From Thermanaerovibrio velox DSM 12556 (GTDB lineage Bacteria; Synergistota; Synergistia; Synergistales; Synergistaceae), in NCBI RefSeq assembly GCF_000237825.1, contig NZ_CM001377.1, positions 496,001 to 560,000 of the forward strand: a stretch of 64,000 bases of DNA, read 5' to 3'. Of this stretch, positions 15,870-24,171 are shown piece by piece; the stretch's first letter is position 1, and each line of letters begins with the position of its first letter. Both the position numbers and the translations under genes were made by a program. The notes beneath the pieces were generated by a model. The model saw nothing but the letters and a program-made list of their open reading frames with translations. It was not told the DNA's origin and ran no database searches.

Positions 15870-16364
15870 GTGATACGGCTTTTTGTCATGGACGTGGACG
15901 GTACGCTGACGGACGGAGGGGTTTCATTTGACGTCTCCGGCACGGAGGCCAAGAGGTATCACATTCAGGACGGCATGGGGATAAAGCTCCTTCAGGCCAG
16001 GGGGGTGAGGGTGGCTTTTTTGAGTGGCCGCCACAGCGATTCCACTTCCGCTAGGGCCAGGGACCTTGGGGTGGATCTTTGTGTTCAGGGGGTTTCGAGC
16101 AAGCTCCCGGTTTTGGTATCTTGGGCGGAGGAGATGGGTATTTCGAGCCGCCAGGTGGCCTACATGGGGGATGACCTTCCGGACCTGGAGTGTCTTAGGT
16201 GGTGTGGCTTCGGGGTGGTCCCCTGCGACGGCCGGCCGGAGGCGTTGAGGGAGGCGGACTACGTTACTCCAAGCAGGGCTGGGTTTGGGGCTGTCAGGGA
16301 CGCCTGTGACCGTATAATCCTTATGAACCTTAGGGAGGGGGAGGGTCGTCATCAGGGGCTTTAG
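15870..16364 (+). CDS. kdsC: 3-deoxy-D-manno-octulosonate 8-phosphate phosphatase
   Basis: HAD-family phosphatase that converts Kdo-8-phosphate to Kdo. Motif I is FVMDVDGTLTDGG with both catalytic Asp residues, the SGRHS loop is motif II, and MGDDLPDLECL is the acidic motif. At 164 residues it is the cap-less C0 type that forms tetramers. The GTG at 15870 gives MIRLFVMDVDG, with GGAGG upstream; GTG 15843, which overlaps lpxA, is an alternative. The position beside lpxA and before the kds genes supports the specific name. Confidence 0.9.
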   Translation: MIRLFVMDVDGTLTDGGVSFDVSGTEAKRYHIQDGMGIKLLQARGVRVAFLSGRHSDSTSARARDLGVDLCVQGVSSKLPVLVSWAEEMGISSRQVAYMGDDLPDLECLRWCGFGVVPCDGRPEALREADYVTPSRAGFGAVRDACDRIILMNLREGEGRHQGL

Positions 16365-16383
16365 GTTTGGCCACCTGGACCGG

Positions 16384-17454
16384 TTGGTGCTCCTTGAGCT
16401 GTTGGGTCCCTTTGCGTTTGGGGTTGGGGCTTTTACGGTGCTCATGGTGGCGGGGAGCCTGCTTTTTAAGATAGCGGATCTTGTGATTCAGCGGGGAGTA
16501 TCCCTTGGGGTGGTGGTGAGGCTTTTCATATACTATCTTCCCGGTGTGGTGGTTACCACCATTCCCATGGGGAGTCTCTTGGGGGCCCTTATGGGTTTTG
16601 GGAAGCTGGCGGCCCACTCGGAGGTGGTGGCCCTTAAGGCCTGCGGGGTACCCTTTTCCCGGATGGTGAGGCCCGTGGTGTTGGCCGCGGTGTTGGCGTC
16701 GATTCTCACCTTTGTCCTCAACGAGACCGTGGTGCCATTGTCGGAGCGGGCGGCCAGGAACGTATTGGTCTACGAGGTCTTTAGGGAGCGGCCGCCGGAG
16801 TTCAAGGAGAGGATGTTCCTAAGGGAAGAGGGATCTCAGGGGCTTAAGCGGGTCATATACATGGACCGGATACGTCCCAAGGGTGGTCTGATGGAGGGGG
16901 TTTTGGTCCAGGAGTTCGACGCAGGTCGTCTTGCCCGTTTCGTGTCCGCCCCCAGGGCCCGGTGGGGAGGGGGCAAGTGGACCCTGGAGGACGGCAAGGT
17001 CTTTCAGGTGGGGCAGGACGGGGGTATAAAGTTCCTTTACTCCTTTAAGAGGGAGTCATTGCGGTTGGACGTGGAGCCCTCGAAGGTGGAGGCCCAATCC
17101 TCGGAGCCCAATCAGATGACGGTCTTTGAGATCGCGGAGCAGGTGGGCCTTATGGAGAAGCAGGGTGTTGATCCGGTGAAGCTTCGGGTGATGATGCATC
17201 TTAGGCTTGCGGTGCCCTGGGCCAGTTTGGTCCTGGCGGTGGTCGGGGCTTCCGCGGGGGTTCGTCCCCAGAGGTCCGGCAGTGCCGGGGTTGGTTTGGG
17301 GTTGAGCGTGGTCATAGTGTTCCTGTACTACGTGGTTCTCTCCTTCTGTCAGTCCTTGGGGGAGGCGTCGTACATGCCAGCGGTGGTCTCCGCCTGGGTG
17401 CCGAACCTGCTTTTCGGGGCCGCCGGGTTGTGGATGGTGCGCCGGGGGGACTGA
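16384..17454 (+). CDS. LptF/LptG family LPS-export permease
   Basis: Membrane subunit of the Lpt ABC exporter that pulls LPS out of the inner membrane. There are three spans at the N-terminus (about residues 8-30, 47-68, 95-115), a large periplasmic beta-jellyroll (about 130-260), and three more spans at the C-terminus (from LRLAVPWASLVLAVVGAS on), the standard YjgP/YjgQ layout. The TTG at 16384 is the first usual start, but recognisable sequence (RGFRFGHLDR) extends upstream to an ATC at 16351 that has GGAGGG just before it, so an unusual start or a longer N-terminus is possible. F or G cannot be decided; LptB is not in the window. Confidence 0.9.
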   Translation: MVLLELLGPFAFGVGAFTVLMVAGSLLFKIADLVIQRGVSLGVVVRLFIYYLPGVVVTTIPMGSLLGALMGFGKLAAHSEVVALKACGVPFSRMVRPVVLAAVLASILTFVLNETVVPLSERAARNVLVYEVFRERPPEFKERMFLREEGSQGLKRVIYMDRIRPKGGLMEGVLVQEFDAGRLARFVSAPRARWGGGKWTLEDGKVFQVGQDGGIKFLYSFKRESLRLDVEPSKVEAQSSEPNQMTVFEIAEQVGLMEKQGVDPVKLRVMMHLRLAVPWASLVLAVVGASAGVRPQRSGSAGVGLGLSVVIVFLYYVVLSFCQSLGEASYMPAVVSAWVPNLLFGAAGLWMVRRGD

Positions 17455-17516
17455 TCGGCGTTGTGGTGCGGTGGTCTTCGTTAAGGGTGTAAGAATAGGG
17501 TTCCGTTGAAGGGGGC

Positions 17517-18335
17517 TTGTGTGTCTTGGTGGTGGCGATTGTAGCCGGGGAGGGGGATCTTCCGGTTGAGATAGCCCGGCGGCTTACGGATCTTGGGGAG
17601 CCGCCGGTGATATATTCCTTCAGGGACTCTTTGGGGCCCCTGTCCAAGTATGCCCTGGAGGTGGTGCCCTTGCCCCGGCTTGATCTGGCGGGCACCCTTA
17701 GGGACATGGAGTCCCGGGGGGTTCAAAGGGTGTACCTGGCTGGGGTGGTTCCCAAGACGCTCCTTTATCAGCCCGCCATGTTGGATCACCGGGCCAAGGA
17801 GCTCGTGGAGGGTTTATCGGAGCGGGACGACCACAGCCTTCTAGGGGCGGTGGTAAGGGCCTTTGAGGAGGTCGGCATAGAGGTTGGTTCCTACAAGGAG
17901 CTGATAGGTGATCTTTTGGCCCCCTTGGGGCACATAGGTGGTCCAGAGCCTTTCCCGTGGCAGGTGGCGGACGTGGAGTACGGGGTCTTTGTGGCCAGCC
18001 GTCTGGTGGGGCTTTCGTTTGGTCAGACCGTGGTGGTTCACCGCCGGAGCGTGGTGGCGGTGGAGGCCATGGAGGGGACCGATGCGGCGCTTTTGAGGGC
18101 CGGGTCCCTCTGCAGGGGGGGGACGGTGGTTAAGATGATGAGGTTAGACCAGGACGAGCGGTACGACATTCCCACCGTGGGTCCTAACACCTTAAGGCGC
18201 ATGGCCAGCGCCTCCCTCAAGTGTCTTGCGGTGGAGGCGGGGCGGACCATAATACTGGATCCCACGGTGTTCGTGGAGCTGGCCCGTCGGGAGGGCATAT
18301 CTGTCCTGGGGGTGTCGGGTTGTCCGTCTTCGTGA
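17517..18335 (+). CDS. lpxI: UDP-2,3-diacylglucosamine pyrophosphatase LpxI
   Basis: Hydrolyses UDP-2,3-diacylglucosamine to lipid X, replacing LpxH of E. coli (DUF1009 family, first characterised in Caulobacter). Family features are VVAIVAGEGDLPVEIARRL at the N-terminus, YLAGVVPKT, DDHSLLGAVVRAFEE, a central GTDAALLRAGSL and a C-terminal MASASLKCLAVEAGRT. Length is 272 residues, as in the family. TTG 17517 follows AAGGGGG closely; TTG 17526 or GTG 17529 are other choices. Its 3' end overlaps lpxB, the next enzyme in the pathway. Confidence 0.92.
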   Translation: MCVLVVAIVAGEGDLPVEIARRLTDLGEPPVIYSFRDSLGPLSKYALEVVPLPRLDLAGTLRDMESRGVQRVYLAGVVPKTLLYQPAMLDHRAKELVEGLSERDDHSLLGAVVRAFEEVGIEVGSYKELIGDLLAPLGHIGGPEPFPWQVADVEYGVFVASRLVGLSFGQTVVVHRRSVVAVEAMEGTDAALLRAGSLCRGGTVVKMMRLDQDERYDIPTVGPNTLRRMASASLKCLAVEAGRTIILDPTVFVELARREGISVLGVSGCPSS

Positions 18336-19423
18336 GCTGTGGTGAGGCCTCTGGGGACATGTACCTTGGGGAGCTCACGGAGCGGCTTTTGGAGAGGGGT
18401 ATTCGGGTCTTTGGCATGGGGGGTCCTAGGGTCTTGGGCGCCGGGGCCCAGGTCCTCTGGGACATGAGGGAGCTCCAGGTGGTGGGTTTTACCGAGGCCT
18501 TGGGGGCCCTGCCCAGGCTGATCAGGCTCAGGGATGCCTTGGTGCGGCATGTGATGGAGTCTCGGCCCCGGTGCGTTGTGCTCACGGACAGCCCGGACTT
18601 TCACCTTCCCCTTGCGCGGAAGCTTAGGAGCGTGGGTTACCGGGGCAGCATTGTGAGCCTGGTGCCCCCTGCGGTTTGGATCTGGAGGAGGGGGAGGGTG
18701 AGGGTTTTGAGGGAGCTTTTCGACCTTTGTCTTCCCCTGTTCCCCTTTGAGCACCGGTTTCTCCTGGAGAATGGGTGTAGGTCTTTCTTCGTCGGTCACC
18801 CCCTTTTGGAGACGGTGGAGGCGGTTGACATGCCGGACCTCTCGGGGGGGGTGGTGGCTTTTATGCCTGGCAGCAGGCCTGGGGAGTTGAGGCGGCATCT
18901 CATGCCCTTCGCGGAGGCGGCGGTGGGGCTTAGGGAGATGGGATACCGGCCGGTTTTCTCCGTTCCTGGGTCCATGCCCGAGGCCGATGCCGTTTGGGCG
19001 AGGGGTGTTTTGGAGGGCATGTCGCTCCCGTGGAGCTCCGAGAGGGGGGTGGACCTCATGGGGCGCAGCTGTTTCGTGGTGATGGCCAGCGGCACCGTGT
19101 CCCTGGAGGCCATGCTGGTGGGTCGTCCTGGGGTTGTGGCGTACAGGACCGGGTTTATCACCATGCTGCTGGCCAGGCTCTTGGTGAGGTCCCGGTGGTG
19201 TTCCCTTCCGAACATCCTCCTTGGCCGGGAGGTGTATCCGGAGCTGCTGCAGGGGGACGTGAGCGGGGAGGGGCTTTTGAGGGTCCTCCTGCCCCTTCTT
19301 AAGGGGCTTTTGGAGGGGGGCTGGAGTCGTTGGGCCCAGGCGTTCCTGGAGGGCCGCAAGGCCCTTGGGGAAAGGGGGGCCTTTGGGCTTTGGGCGGATC
19401 TTGTGGCGGAGAGGGCGGCTTGA
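18320..19423 (+). CDS. lpxB: Lipid-A-disaccharide synthase
   Basis: GT19 glycosyltransferase that joins lipid X and UDP-diacylglucosamine into the lipid A disaccharide. Motifs are VSCGEASGDMYLGELTERLL at the N-terminus, VAFMPGSRPGELRRHLMPF in the middle, and the donor-binding VMASGTVSLEAMLVGRPGVV. Length is 367 residues. The TTG at 18320 inside the lpxI end gives MSVFVSCGEASGD, with GGGGGTG upstream; the frame continues further upstream but that part is unlike LpxB. Overlap with lpxI suggests coupled translation. Confidence 0.94.
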   Translation: MSVFVSCGEASGDMYLGELTERLLERGIRVFGMGGPRVLGAGAQVLWDMRELQVVGFTEALGALPRLIRLRDALVRHVMESRPRCVVLTDSPDFHLPLARKLRSVGYRGSIVSLVPPAVWIWRRGRVRVLRELFDLCLPLFPFEHRFLLENGCRSFFVGHPLLETVEAVDMPDLSGGVVAFMPGSRPGELRRHLMPFAEAAVGLREMGYRPVFSVPGSMPEADAVWARGVLEGMSLPWSSERGVDLMGRSCFVVMASGTVSLEAMLVGRPGVVAYRTGFITMLLARLLVRSRWCSLPNILLGREVYPELLQGDVSGEGLLRVLLPLLKGLLEGGWSRWAQAFLEGRKALGERGAFGLWADLVAERAA

Positions 19424-19453
19424 GCTTGGGTAGGTCATGCGGAGAGTGGGGAC

Positions 19454-21226
19454 ATGAGTAGGCTTTTAGGCCCGTTGGGCTTAGGGGGGTTGGGTTCTGG
19501 CGCGTATCGGAGGCTTCTTGGTTTCCTAAGCCCCTACCGGACCAGGCTTTTCTACGGGGTCCTCTGCATGGGGGCCGCGTCGGTGCTTGGGGTGCTCCCG
19601 CCGTGGCTCATAAAGAACCTGGTGGACCGGGTGCTGATAGCCCGGGACCAGGGGCTTTTGGGGGCCATAATAGCCGGCATAGTGGGCATATACGTGCTTA
19701 AGGGGCTTTTCTACTACGGTCAGACGTACCTCATGACCTGGGTGGGGCAGAGGGTTCTGTTTGACCTGAGGCTTGAGCTCTACAGGAAGGTGCAGCGCCT
19801 TCCTTTCGGATATCTTTACTCGAGGCGCAGCGGGGACATACTGTCCAGGATAACCGGGGACGTGGCGTTCCTTCAGGACCTGGTTTCGTCGGTTCTGGTG
19901 GACCTGGTGGTTCAGGGTGTGACCTTCGTGGCCATACTGTGTTTTCTTCTGTCCTTGAACTGGAGGCTGACGCTGGCCACCTTTGTGATACTCCCCCTGG
20001 CGGCCCTTGTGATTAGTTTCACCACATCTCGGCTTCGGGAGGTGGGGCATGCCATACAGGAGCGTCTTGCCCGGGTGTCCGCCTCCGCCCAGGAGGCGAT
20101 CGCCTCCATGAAGGTGGTACGTGCCTTTGCCACCGAGGACATGGAGTACCGCCGTTTCGAGCGGGAGAACCGGTCTCACTTCGGGGCGCTGATGAAGGGT
20201 ACCCAGGTTAGGGGTGTGCTGGAGGGAGTTGTGGAGTTGATCCTCATGGGGGCCATGGGGCTCATAATCTGGCTTGGGGGTCGGCAGGTCCTTTCTGGTC
20301 ATATAACCGCGGGGCAGCTCATGGCTTTCCTCACGTACCTGGGGTTGATGGTGCAGCCCATAAGGGTTTTGAGCCGGGTGTTCGGTCGGGTTCAGCAGGC
20401 CCTTGCGGCGGCGGAGCGGGTTTTCGATGTGCTCGACCAGCCGGAGGAGGCCCCTGCGGCCCGCATGGCAAGGCCTCCCATAGTGGGTCGTGTGGATTTC
20501 GAGGATGTTTGGTTTCGGTATGACCCCTCATCCCCTTGGGTTTTAAGGGGGATAAGCTTCTCGGTCTCTCCGGGGGAGCGGGTGGCCTTGGTGGGTTCCA
20601 CCGGGGCGGGGAAGTCCACCTTGGTGGACTTGATCCCCAGGTTTTTCGACCCCGTGAATGGGCGGGTGTTGGTGGACGGTACGGACGTTAAGGACATGGA
20701 TCCCAGGCACTTGAGGCGTCACATAGGCATGGTGCTGCAGGATCCGGTGCTTATGAAGGGTAGTTTTGCCTTCAACATAGCCTATGGGCTTGAGGGGGTG
20801 GGTATGGAGGAGATCCGTCGGGCGGCGGAGTTTGCGGGGATAAGGGATTTCATAGAGTCCCTGCCCGATGGTTACGATACGGAGATAGGAGAGCGGGGGG
20901 TTACGTTGAGCGGCGGCCAGCGTCAGCGGGTGGCCATAGCGAGGGCGATAATAAGGAACCCCCGAATCCTGATATTGGACGAGGCGACCTCTTCCCTGGA
21001 TGCCCAGGTGGAGCGGATGATCCAGGAGTCTTTGGAGCTGGTGATGGAGGGGCGCACCTGTTTCATCTTGGCCCACCGGCTGTCCACCGTGAGGCGGGCG
21101 GACCGGATAATGGTTTTGGAGGGGGGGCTCATAGTGGAGCAGGGGACTCACGAGGAGCTTCTTGCGCTCAAGGGCCGTTACGCGGCGCTCTTGGAGGCCC
21201 AGTTGGGCGATGGGGCTGGTAAGTAG
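19454..21226 (+). CDS. msbA: Lipid A flippase, ABC transporter MsbA-type
   Basis: Half-size ABC exporter of 590 residues that, in LPS clusters, flips lipid A-core across the inner membrane. A six-span membrane domain covers about residues 20-320. The ATPase domain has Walker A GSTGAGKSTLVD near residue 381, signature LSGGQRQRVAIARA near 485, Walker B ILILDEATSSLD, and the H-loop in ILAHRLSTV. The assignment to MsbA rests on its place between lpxB and lpxK; sequence alone would allow other lipid or drug exporters. The ATG at 19454 follows GGAGAG. It overlaps the next gene by 17 bases. Confidence 0.9.
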   Translation: MSRLLGPLGLGGLGSGAYRRLLGFLSPYRTRLFYGVLCMGAASVLGVLPPWLIKNLVDRVLIARDQGLLGAIIAGIVGIYVLKGLFYYGQTYLMTWVGQRVLFDLRLELYRKVQRLPFGYLYSRRSGDILSRITGDVAFLQDLVSSVLVDLVVQGVTFVAILCFLLSLNWRLTLATFVILPLAALVISFTTSRLREVGHAIQERLARVSASAQEAIASMKVVRAFATEDMEYRRFERENRSHFGALMKGTQVRGVLEGVVELILMGAMGLIIWLGGRQVLSGHITAGQLMAFLTYLGLMVQPIRVLSRVFGRVQQALAAAERVFDVLDQPEEAPAARMARPPIVGRVDFEDVWFRYDPSSPWVLRGISFSVSPGERVALVGSTGAGKSTLVDLIPRFFDPVNGRVLVDGTDVKDMDPRHLRRHIGMVLQDPVLMKGSFAFNIAYGLEGVGMEEIRRAAEFAGIRDFIESLPDGYDTEIGERGVTLSGGQRQRVAIARAIIRNPRILILDEATSSLDAQVERMIQESLELVMEGRTCFILAHRLSTVRRADRIMVLEGGLIVEQGTHEELLALKGRYAALLEAQLGDGAGK

Positions 21227-23429
21227 TTACCTTAGGTACATATCCGGAAGGAGCCCTTTGAGTCCCTGGGCGCTTCTTTATCCTCTGCACCACCTGTCCA
21301 GGGGTCTTGTTTCGGGCCGCAACTGGCTTTACGACCACGGCATCCTTGCGGCCCAGGAGGGGCCCCTGCCGGTGATAAGCGTGGGGAACCTGACCCATGG
21401 GGGCACCAACAAGACCCCCATGGTGGAGCGGCTGGCTCGGCTGATATGTTCCTTGGGGCTCAAGCCTGGGGTGGTGAGCCGCGGTTACAGCGGTGGAACC
21501 GTGGAGCCCCTGGTGGTGGACAGGGAGACGTCTCGGGAGCTCTGTGGGGACGAGCCGCTGATGCTGGCCAGGAAGCTGCCCCAGGTTCCGGTGGTGGTAT
21601 CTAGGGACAGGATAAGGGGTGTGGAGCTTCTGAAGGCCCTAGGCGCCCAGGTGGTGGTGGCGGACGACTGTTTCCAGCATCGTCAGCTGCAGCGGGATCT
21701 TGACGTGGTGCTCGTGGATGCCACTTGTCCCTTTGGGAACGGTCTTATGACCCCCGCGGGGATGCTGCGGGAGCCTTTGGACTCCTTGCGCAGGGCCGGG
21801 ATAGTGGTGATAACCAAGTCGGACCTGGTGTCTCCGGGGGAGTTGGAGGAGCTTAAGGGGGTGTTGGAGGGCTATGCGGGGCCCCGCAGGGTCTTCCTGT
21901 CCCGGCTCAGCATGGATGGTTGGTCTGGGGAGGCTCCTTCGGGGCCGGCCTTTGCCTTCTGTGCCATAGGTAACCCCGGGAGCTTCAGGAGGTTTTTGAC
22001 GTCCCTTGGGGTTGAGCTCGTGGGTTTCTCTTCCTTTCGGGATCATCATCGGTTCAGCCCGGAGGACATGAGGCGGGTTGAGGATGAGGCGCTGAAGTCC
22101 GGGGCGCGGTGTCTTGTCTGCACTGAGAAGGACATCTTGAATTTCCCGTCCTCCTATCGTTTCAGGCTGCCTGTTTCGGTCCCCATGGTATCGGTGGAGT
22201 TCCAGGATCGGCTTGGTTTTCTTCGGGCCATGAGCGAGGGCTTGCGTCCCAGGTTCACCGTGGCCTCCAACGGTCACGGGGAGGATTCCATGGGGGTGGT
22301 GCTTTGCAGGAAGCTGAAGGAGCGGTTGCCCGCAGCTTCGGTGGAGGCCTTCCCCTTGGTGGGGGGCGGCGATGAGTATCGGGCGGCGGGTTTCCCCGTG
22401 ATGTCCCCTTCTTGCAGGATGCCCAGCGGCGGGATAGTCAAGTACAGTTTGAGGGCCCTACTGGGGGACATATTGAGCGGGCTGCCCTTGCAGGTCCTCC
22501 GGCAGTTGAGGGCCTGGAGGGATATGCCCCGGCGCACTTGTATTTGTGTTGGGGATGTTTATCTGTTCTTAAACGCCCTTTTGGGCACCGGTGTTAAGCC
22601 GGTGCTGGTAGCCACCGCCAAGACGGTTTACCTGTCCGGGCACTGGCGGCTGGAGGGGGCGCTTTTGAGGAGCCGGGCCCTTGCGGTGTGGACCCGGGAC
22701 GAACCCACCAGGGAGGAGTTGGAGCTTCGCGGGGTGAGGGCGGTCTTTGACGGCAGCCCCATAATGGACCTGGTGGGGGATGTCCTGGTGGATCCTTGGG
22801 AGGGGGCCGTGGGGCGGCGGGTTTTGGTGCTTCCTGGGAGCAGGGAGTATGCCCTTAGGGACCTTCCGCTTTTGATAGGGGCGTGCCTTGAGCTCAGCCG
22901 CAGGATGGTCTGTTCGTTCCTTTGGGTTCCCTCGGTGACGTTGGACGTGGAGCCCTTTATGAGGGAGCATGGGGTTTTAGCCGGCAGGTGCTGGGGGGAG
23001 TTCGGCGGGAGCTCCGAGATCCGGGTGTTTCGCGGCCCCGTTGCCGACGCTGCCCGGGGGGCGGAGGTGCTTCTTGGGCTTGGGGGCACTGGGAACCAGA
23101 TATGTGCGGGCCTTGGGGTGCCGGTTGTGTCCGTGGATGACCCGGGGAAGCGGGTCCAGAAGAAGCTCATCGGGGATGGGGAGGTTCTGGTACCCCGGGA
23201 TCCCGCGAGGCTTGCGGACGAGCTTGAGGGGATACTATCCGATCCGGCGCTGAGGGAGAGGATGTCGAGGGCTGGCATGGAGAGGATGGGTTCCGGTGGT
23301 GCCTTGGATGGGGTGGTGGACTGGGTTTGCGGGGAGCTTGGGTGGGGTTTGCTGACCCAGCTTTGGGAGAGGTTGGAAGTTTTGGTCAATTCCGGGGGTA
23401 GTCCTGGGGATGCTTCGAAAGGGGGATAA
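21210..23429 (+). CDS. lpxK: Fusion: tetraacyldisaccharide 4'-kinase (LpxK) + LpxB-related domain
   Basis: A 739-residue two-module protein. Residues 1 to about 345 are LpxK, the kinase that phosphorylates the lipid A disaccharide at 4': note SVGNLTHGGTNKTPMVERL, GVVSRGYSG, VVVADDCFQHRQLQRDLD and CTEKDILNF. From about 347 onward a second module begins with VASNGHGEDSMG and continues with LVGGGDEYRAAGFPV, VLVLPGSREYALRDLPLL and GLGGTGNQICAGLGVPVVS. That matches the lipid-A-disaccharide-synthase-related family (a GT-B-like fold, known as stand-alone proteins in cyanobacteria and Deinococcus). No stop or frameshift separates them. The ATG at 21210 overlaps msbA; the usual Walker A Gly is Asn (GGTNKT). 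LpxK identity is secure; the role of the second module is unknown. Confidence 0.88.
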   Translation: MGLVSSYLRYISGRSPLSPWALLYPLHHLSRGLVSGRNWLYDHGILAAQEGPLPVISVGNLTHGGTNKTPMVERLARLICSLGLKPGVVSRGYSGGTVEPLVVDRETSRELCGDEPLMLARKLPQVPVVVSRDRIRGVELLKALGAQVVVADDCFQHRQLQRDLDVVLVDATCPFGNGLMTPAGMLREPLDSLRRAGIVVITKSDLVSPGELEELKGVLEGYAGPRRVFLSRLSMDGWSGEAPSGPAFAFCAIGNPGSFRRFLTSLGVELVGFSSFRDHHRFSPEDMRRVEDEALKSGARCLVCTEKDILNFPSSYRFRLPVSVPMVSVEFQDRLGFLRAMSEGLRPRFTVASNGHGEDSMGVVLCRKLKERLPAASVEAFPLVGGGDEYRAAGFPVMSPSCRMPSGGIVKYSLRALLGDILSGLPLQVLRQLRAWRDMPRRTCICVGDVYLFLNALLGTGVKPVLVATAKTVYLSGHWRLEGALLRSRALAVWTRDEPTREELELRGVRAVFDGSPIMDLVGDVLVDPWEGAVGRRVLVLPGSREYALRDLPLLIGACLELSRRMVCSFLWVPSVTLDVEPFMREHGVLAGRCWGEFGGSSEIRVFRGPVADAARGAEVLLGLGGTGNQICAGLGVPVVSVDDPGKRVQKKLIGDGEVLVPRDPARLADELEGILSDPALRERMSRAGMERMGSGGALDGVVDWVCGELGWGLLTQLWERLEVLVNSGGSPGDASKGG

Positions 23430-23434
23430 ATTAT

Positions 23435-24169
23435 ATGTCCAAGGCTCTTGCGGTCATACCGGCCAGGTACGGCAGTACCAGGCTTAAGGCGAAGGCCCTT
23501 CTTGAGATAGGGGGCATGACGCTGGTTGAGAGGGTGTTCCGTGGGGTGGCCCAGTCGTCGGTGGATCGGGTGATAGTGGCCACCGACCATGAGGAGATAG
23601 CCCGGGTGGTGAGGGAGGCGGGTGGTGAGGCGTGGATGACCCCCTCGGAGCTTCCCTCCGGAACGGACCGGGTGGCGTACGTGGCGAGCCGGCTTCCGGA
23701 GTACCCGGTGGTGTTGAACGTCCAGGGGGATGATCCGCTCGTGGGGCCCGACATGATAGGTTTGCTTTTGAGTGCCTTGGAGGAGGATCCCGAGGCGGGG
23801 CTTGCGGTGTTGGCCAAGAGGATAGAGAAGGAGGAGGAGCTGTCCTCTCCCAGCATCGTGAAGATGGTGTTTGATCGTAGGATGAGGGCTCTTTACTTCA
23901 GCAGGTCTTTGATACCGTATCCCAGGAACGACGGGGGAGTTTGGTACAAGCACATAGGGCCTTACGCTTACAGGCGGGACCTGCTTCTCAAGTTCGCTTC
24001 GTGGGAGGTCACGCCCCTTGAGAGGGTGGAGAGCCTGGAGATGCTGAGGGTGTTGGAGAACGGGTTCCCCATAAAGTGCGTGATAACCGAGAGGGACACC
24101 ATCGAGATCGACACGGGGGACGACGTTAGGGCCTTGGAGGAGTATCTTCTCCGGCAAGGGAGGTCTTAG
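23435..24169 (+). CDS. kdsB: 3-deoxy-manno-octulosonate cytidylyltransferase
   Basis: Activates Kdo as CMP-Kdo for transfer to lipid A. A nucleotidyltransferase fold with IPARYGSTRLKAKALLEIGG at the N-terminus, LPSGTDRVAYVASRL, VVLNVQGDDPLVGPDMIG and a C-terminal ERDTIEIDTGDDVRALE. Length is 244 residues, typical. The ATG follows AAAGGGGG closely, and lpxK ends five bases upstream. Because a kdnA/kdnB-like pair lies downstream, its real substrate could be Kdo8N, as for the Shewanella enzyme; this cannot be read from the sequence. Confidence 0.93.
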   Translation: MSKALAVIPARYGSTRLKAKALLEIGGMTLVERVFRGVAQSSVDRVIVATDHEEIARVVREAGGEAWMTPSELPSGTDRVAYVASRLPEYPVVLNVQGDDPLVGPDMIGLLLSALEEDPEAGLAVLAKRIEKEEELSSPSIVKMVFDRRMRALYFSRSLIPYPRNDGGVWYKHIGPYAYRRDLLLKFASWEVTPLERVESLEMLRVLENGFPIKCVITERDTIEIDTGDDVRALEEYLLRQGRS

Positions 24170-24171
24170 GT

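Noticed and set aside
18038-19438. 466-codon minus-strand open frame over lpxI/lpxB
   Set aside because: Shadow; composition dominated by Pro/His and no motifs.
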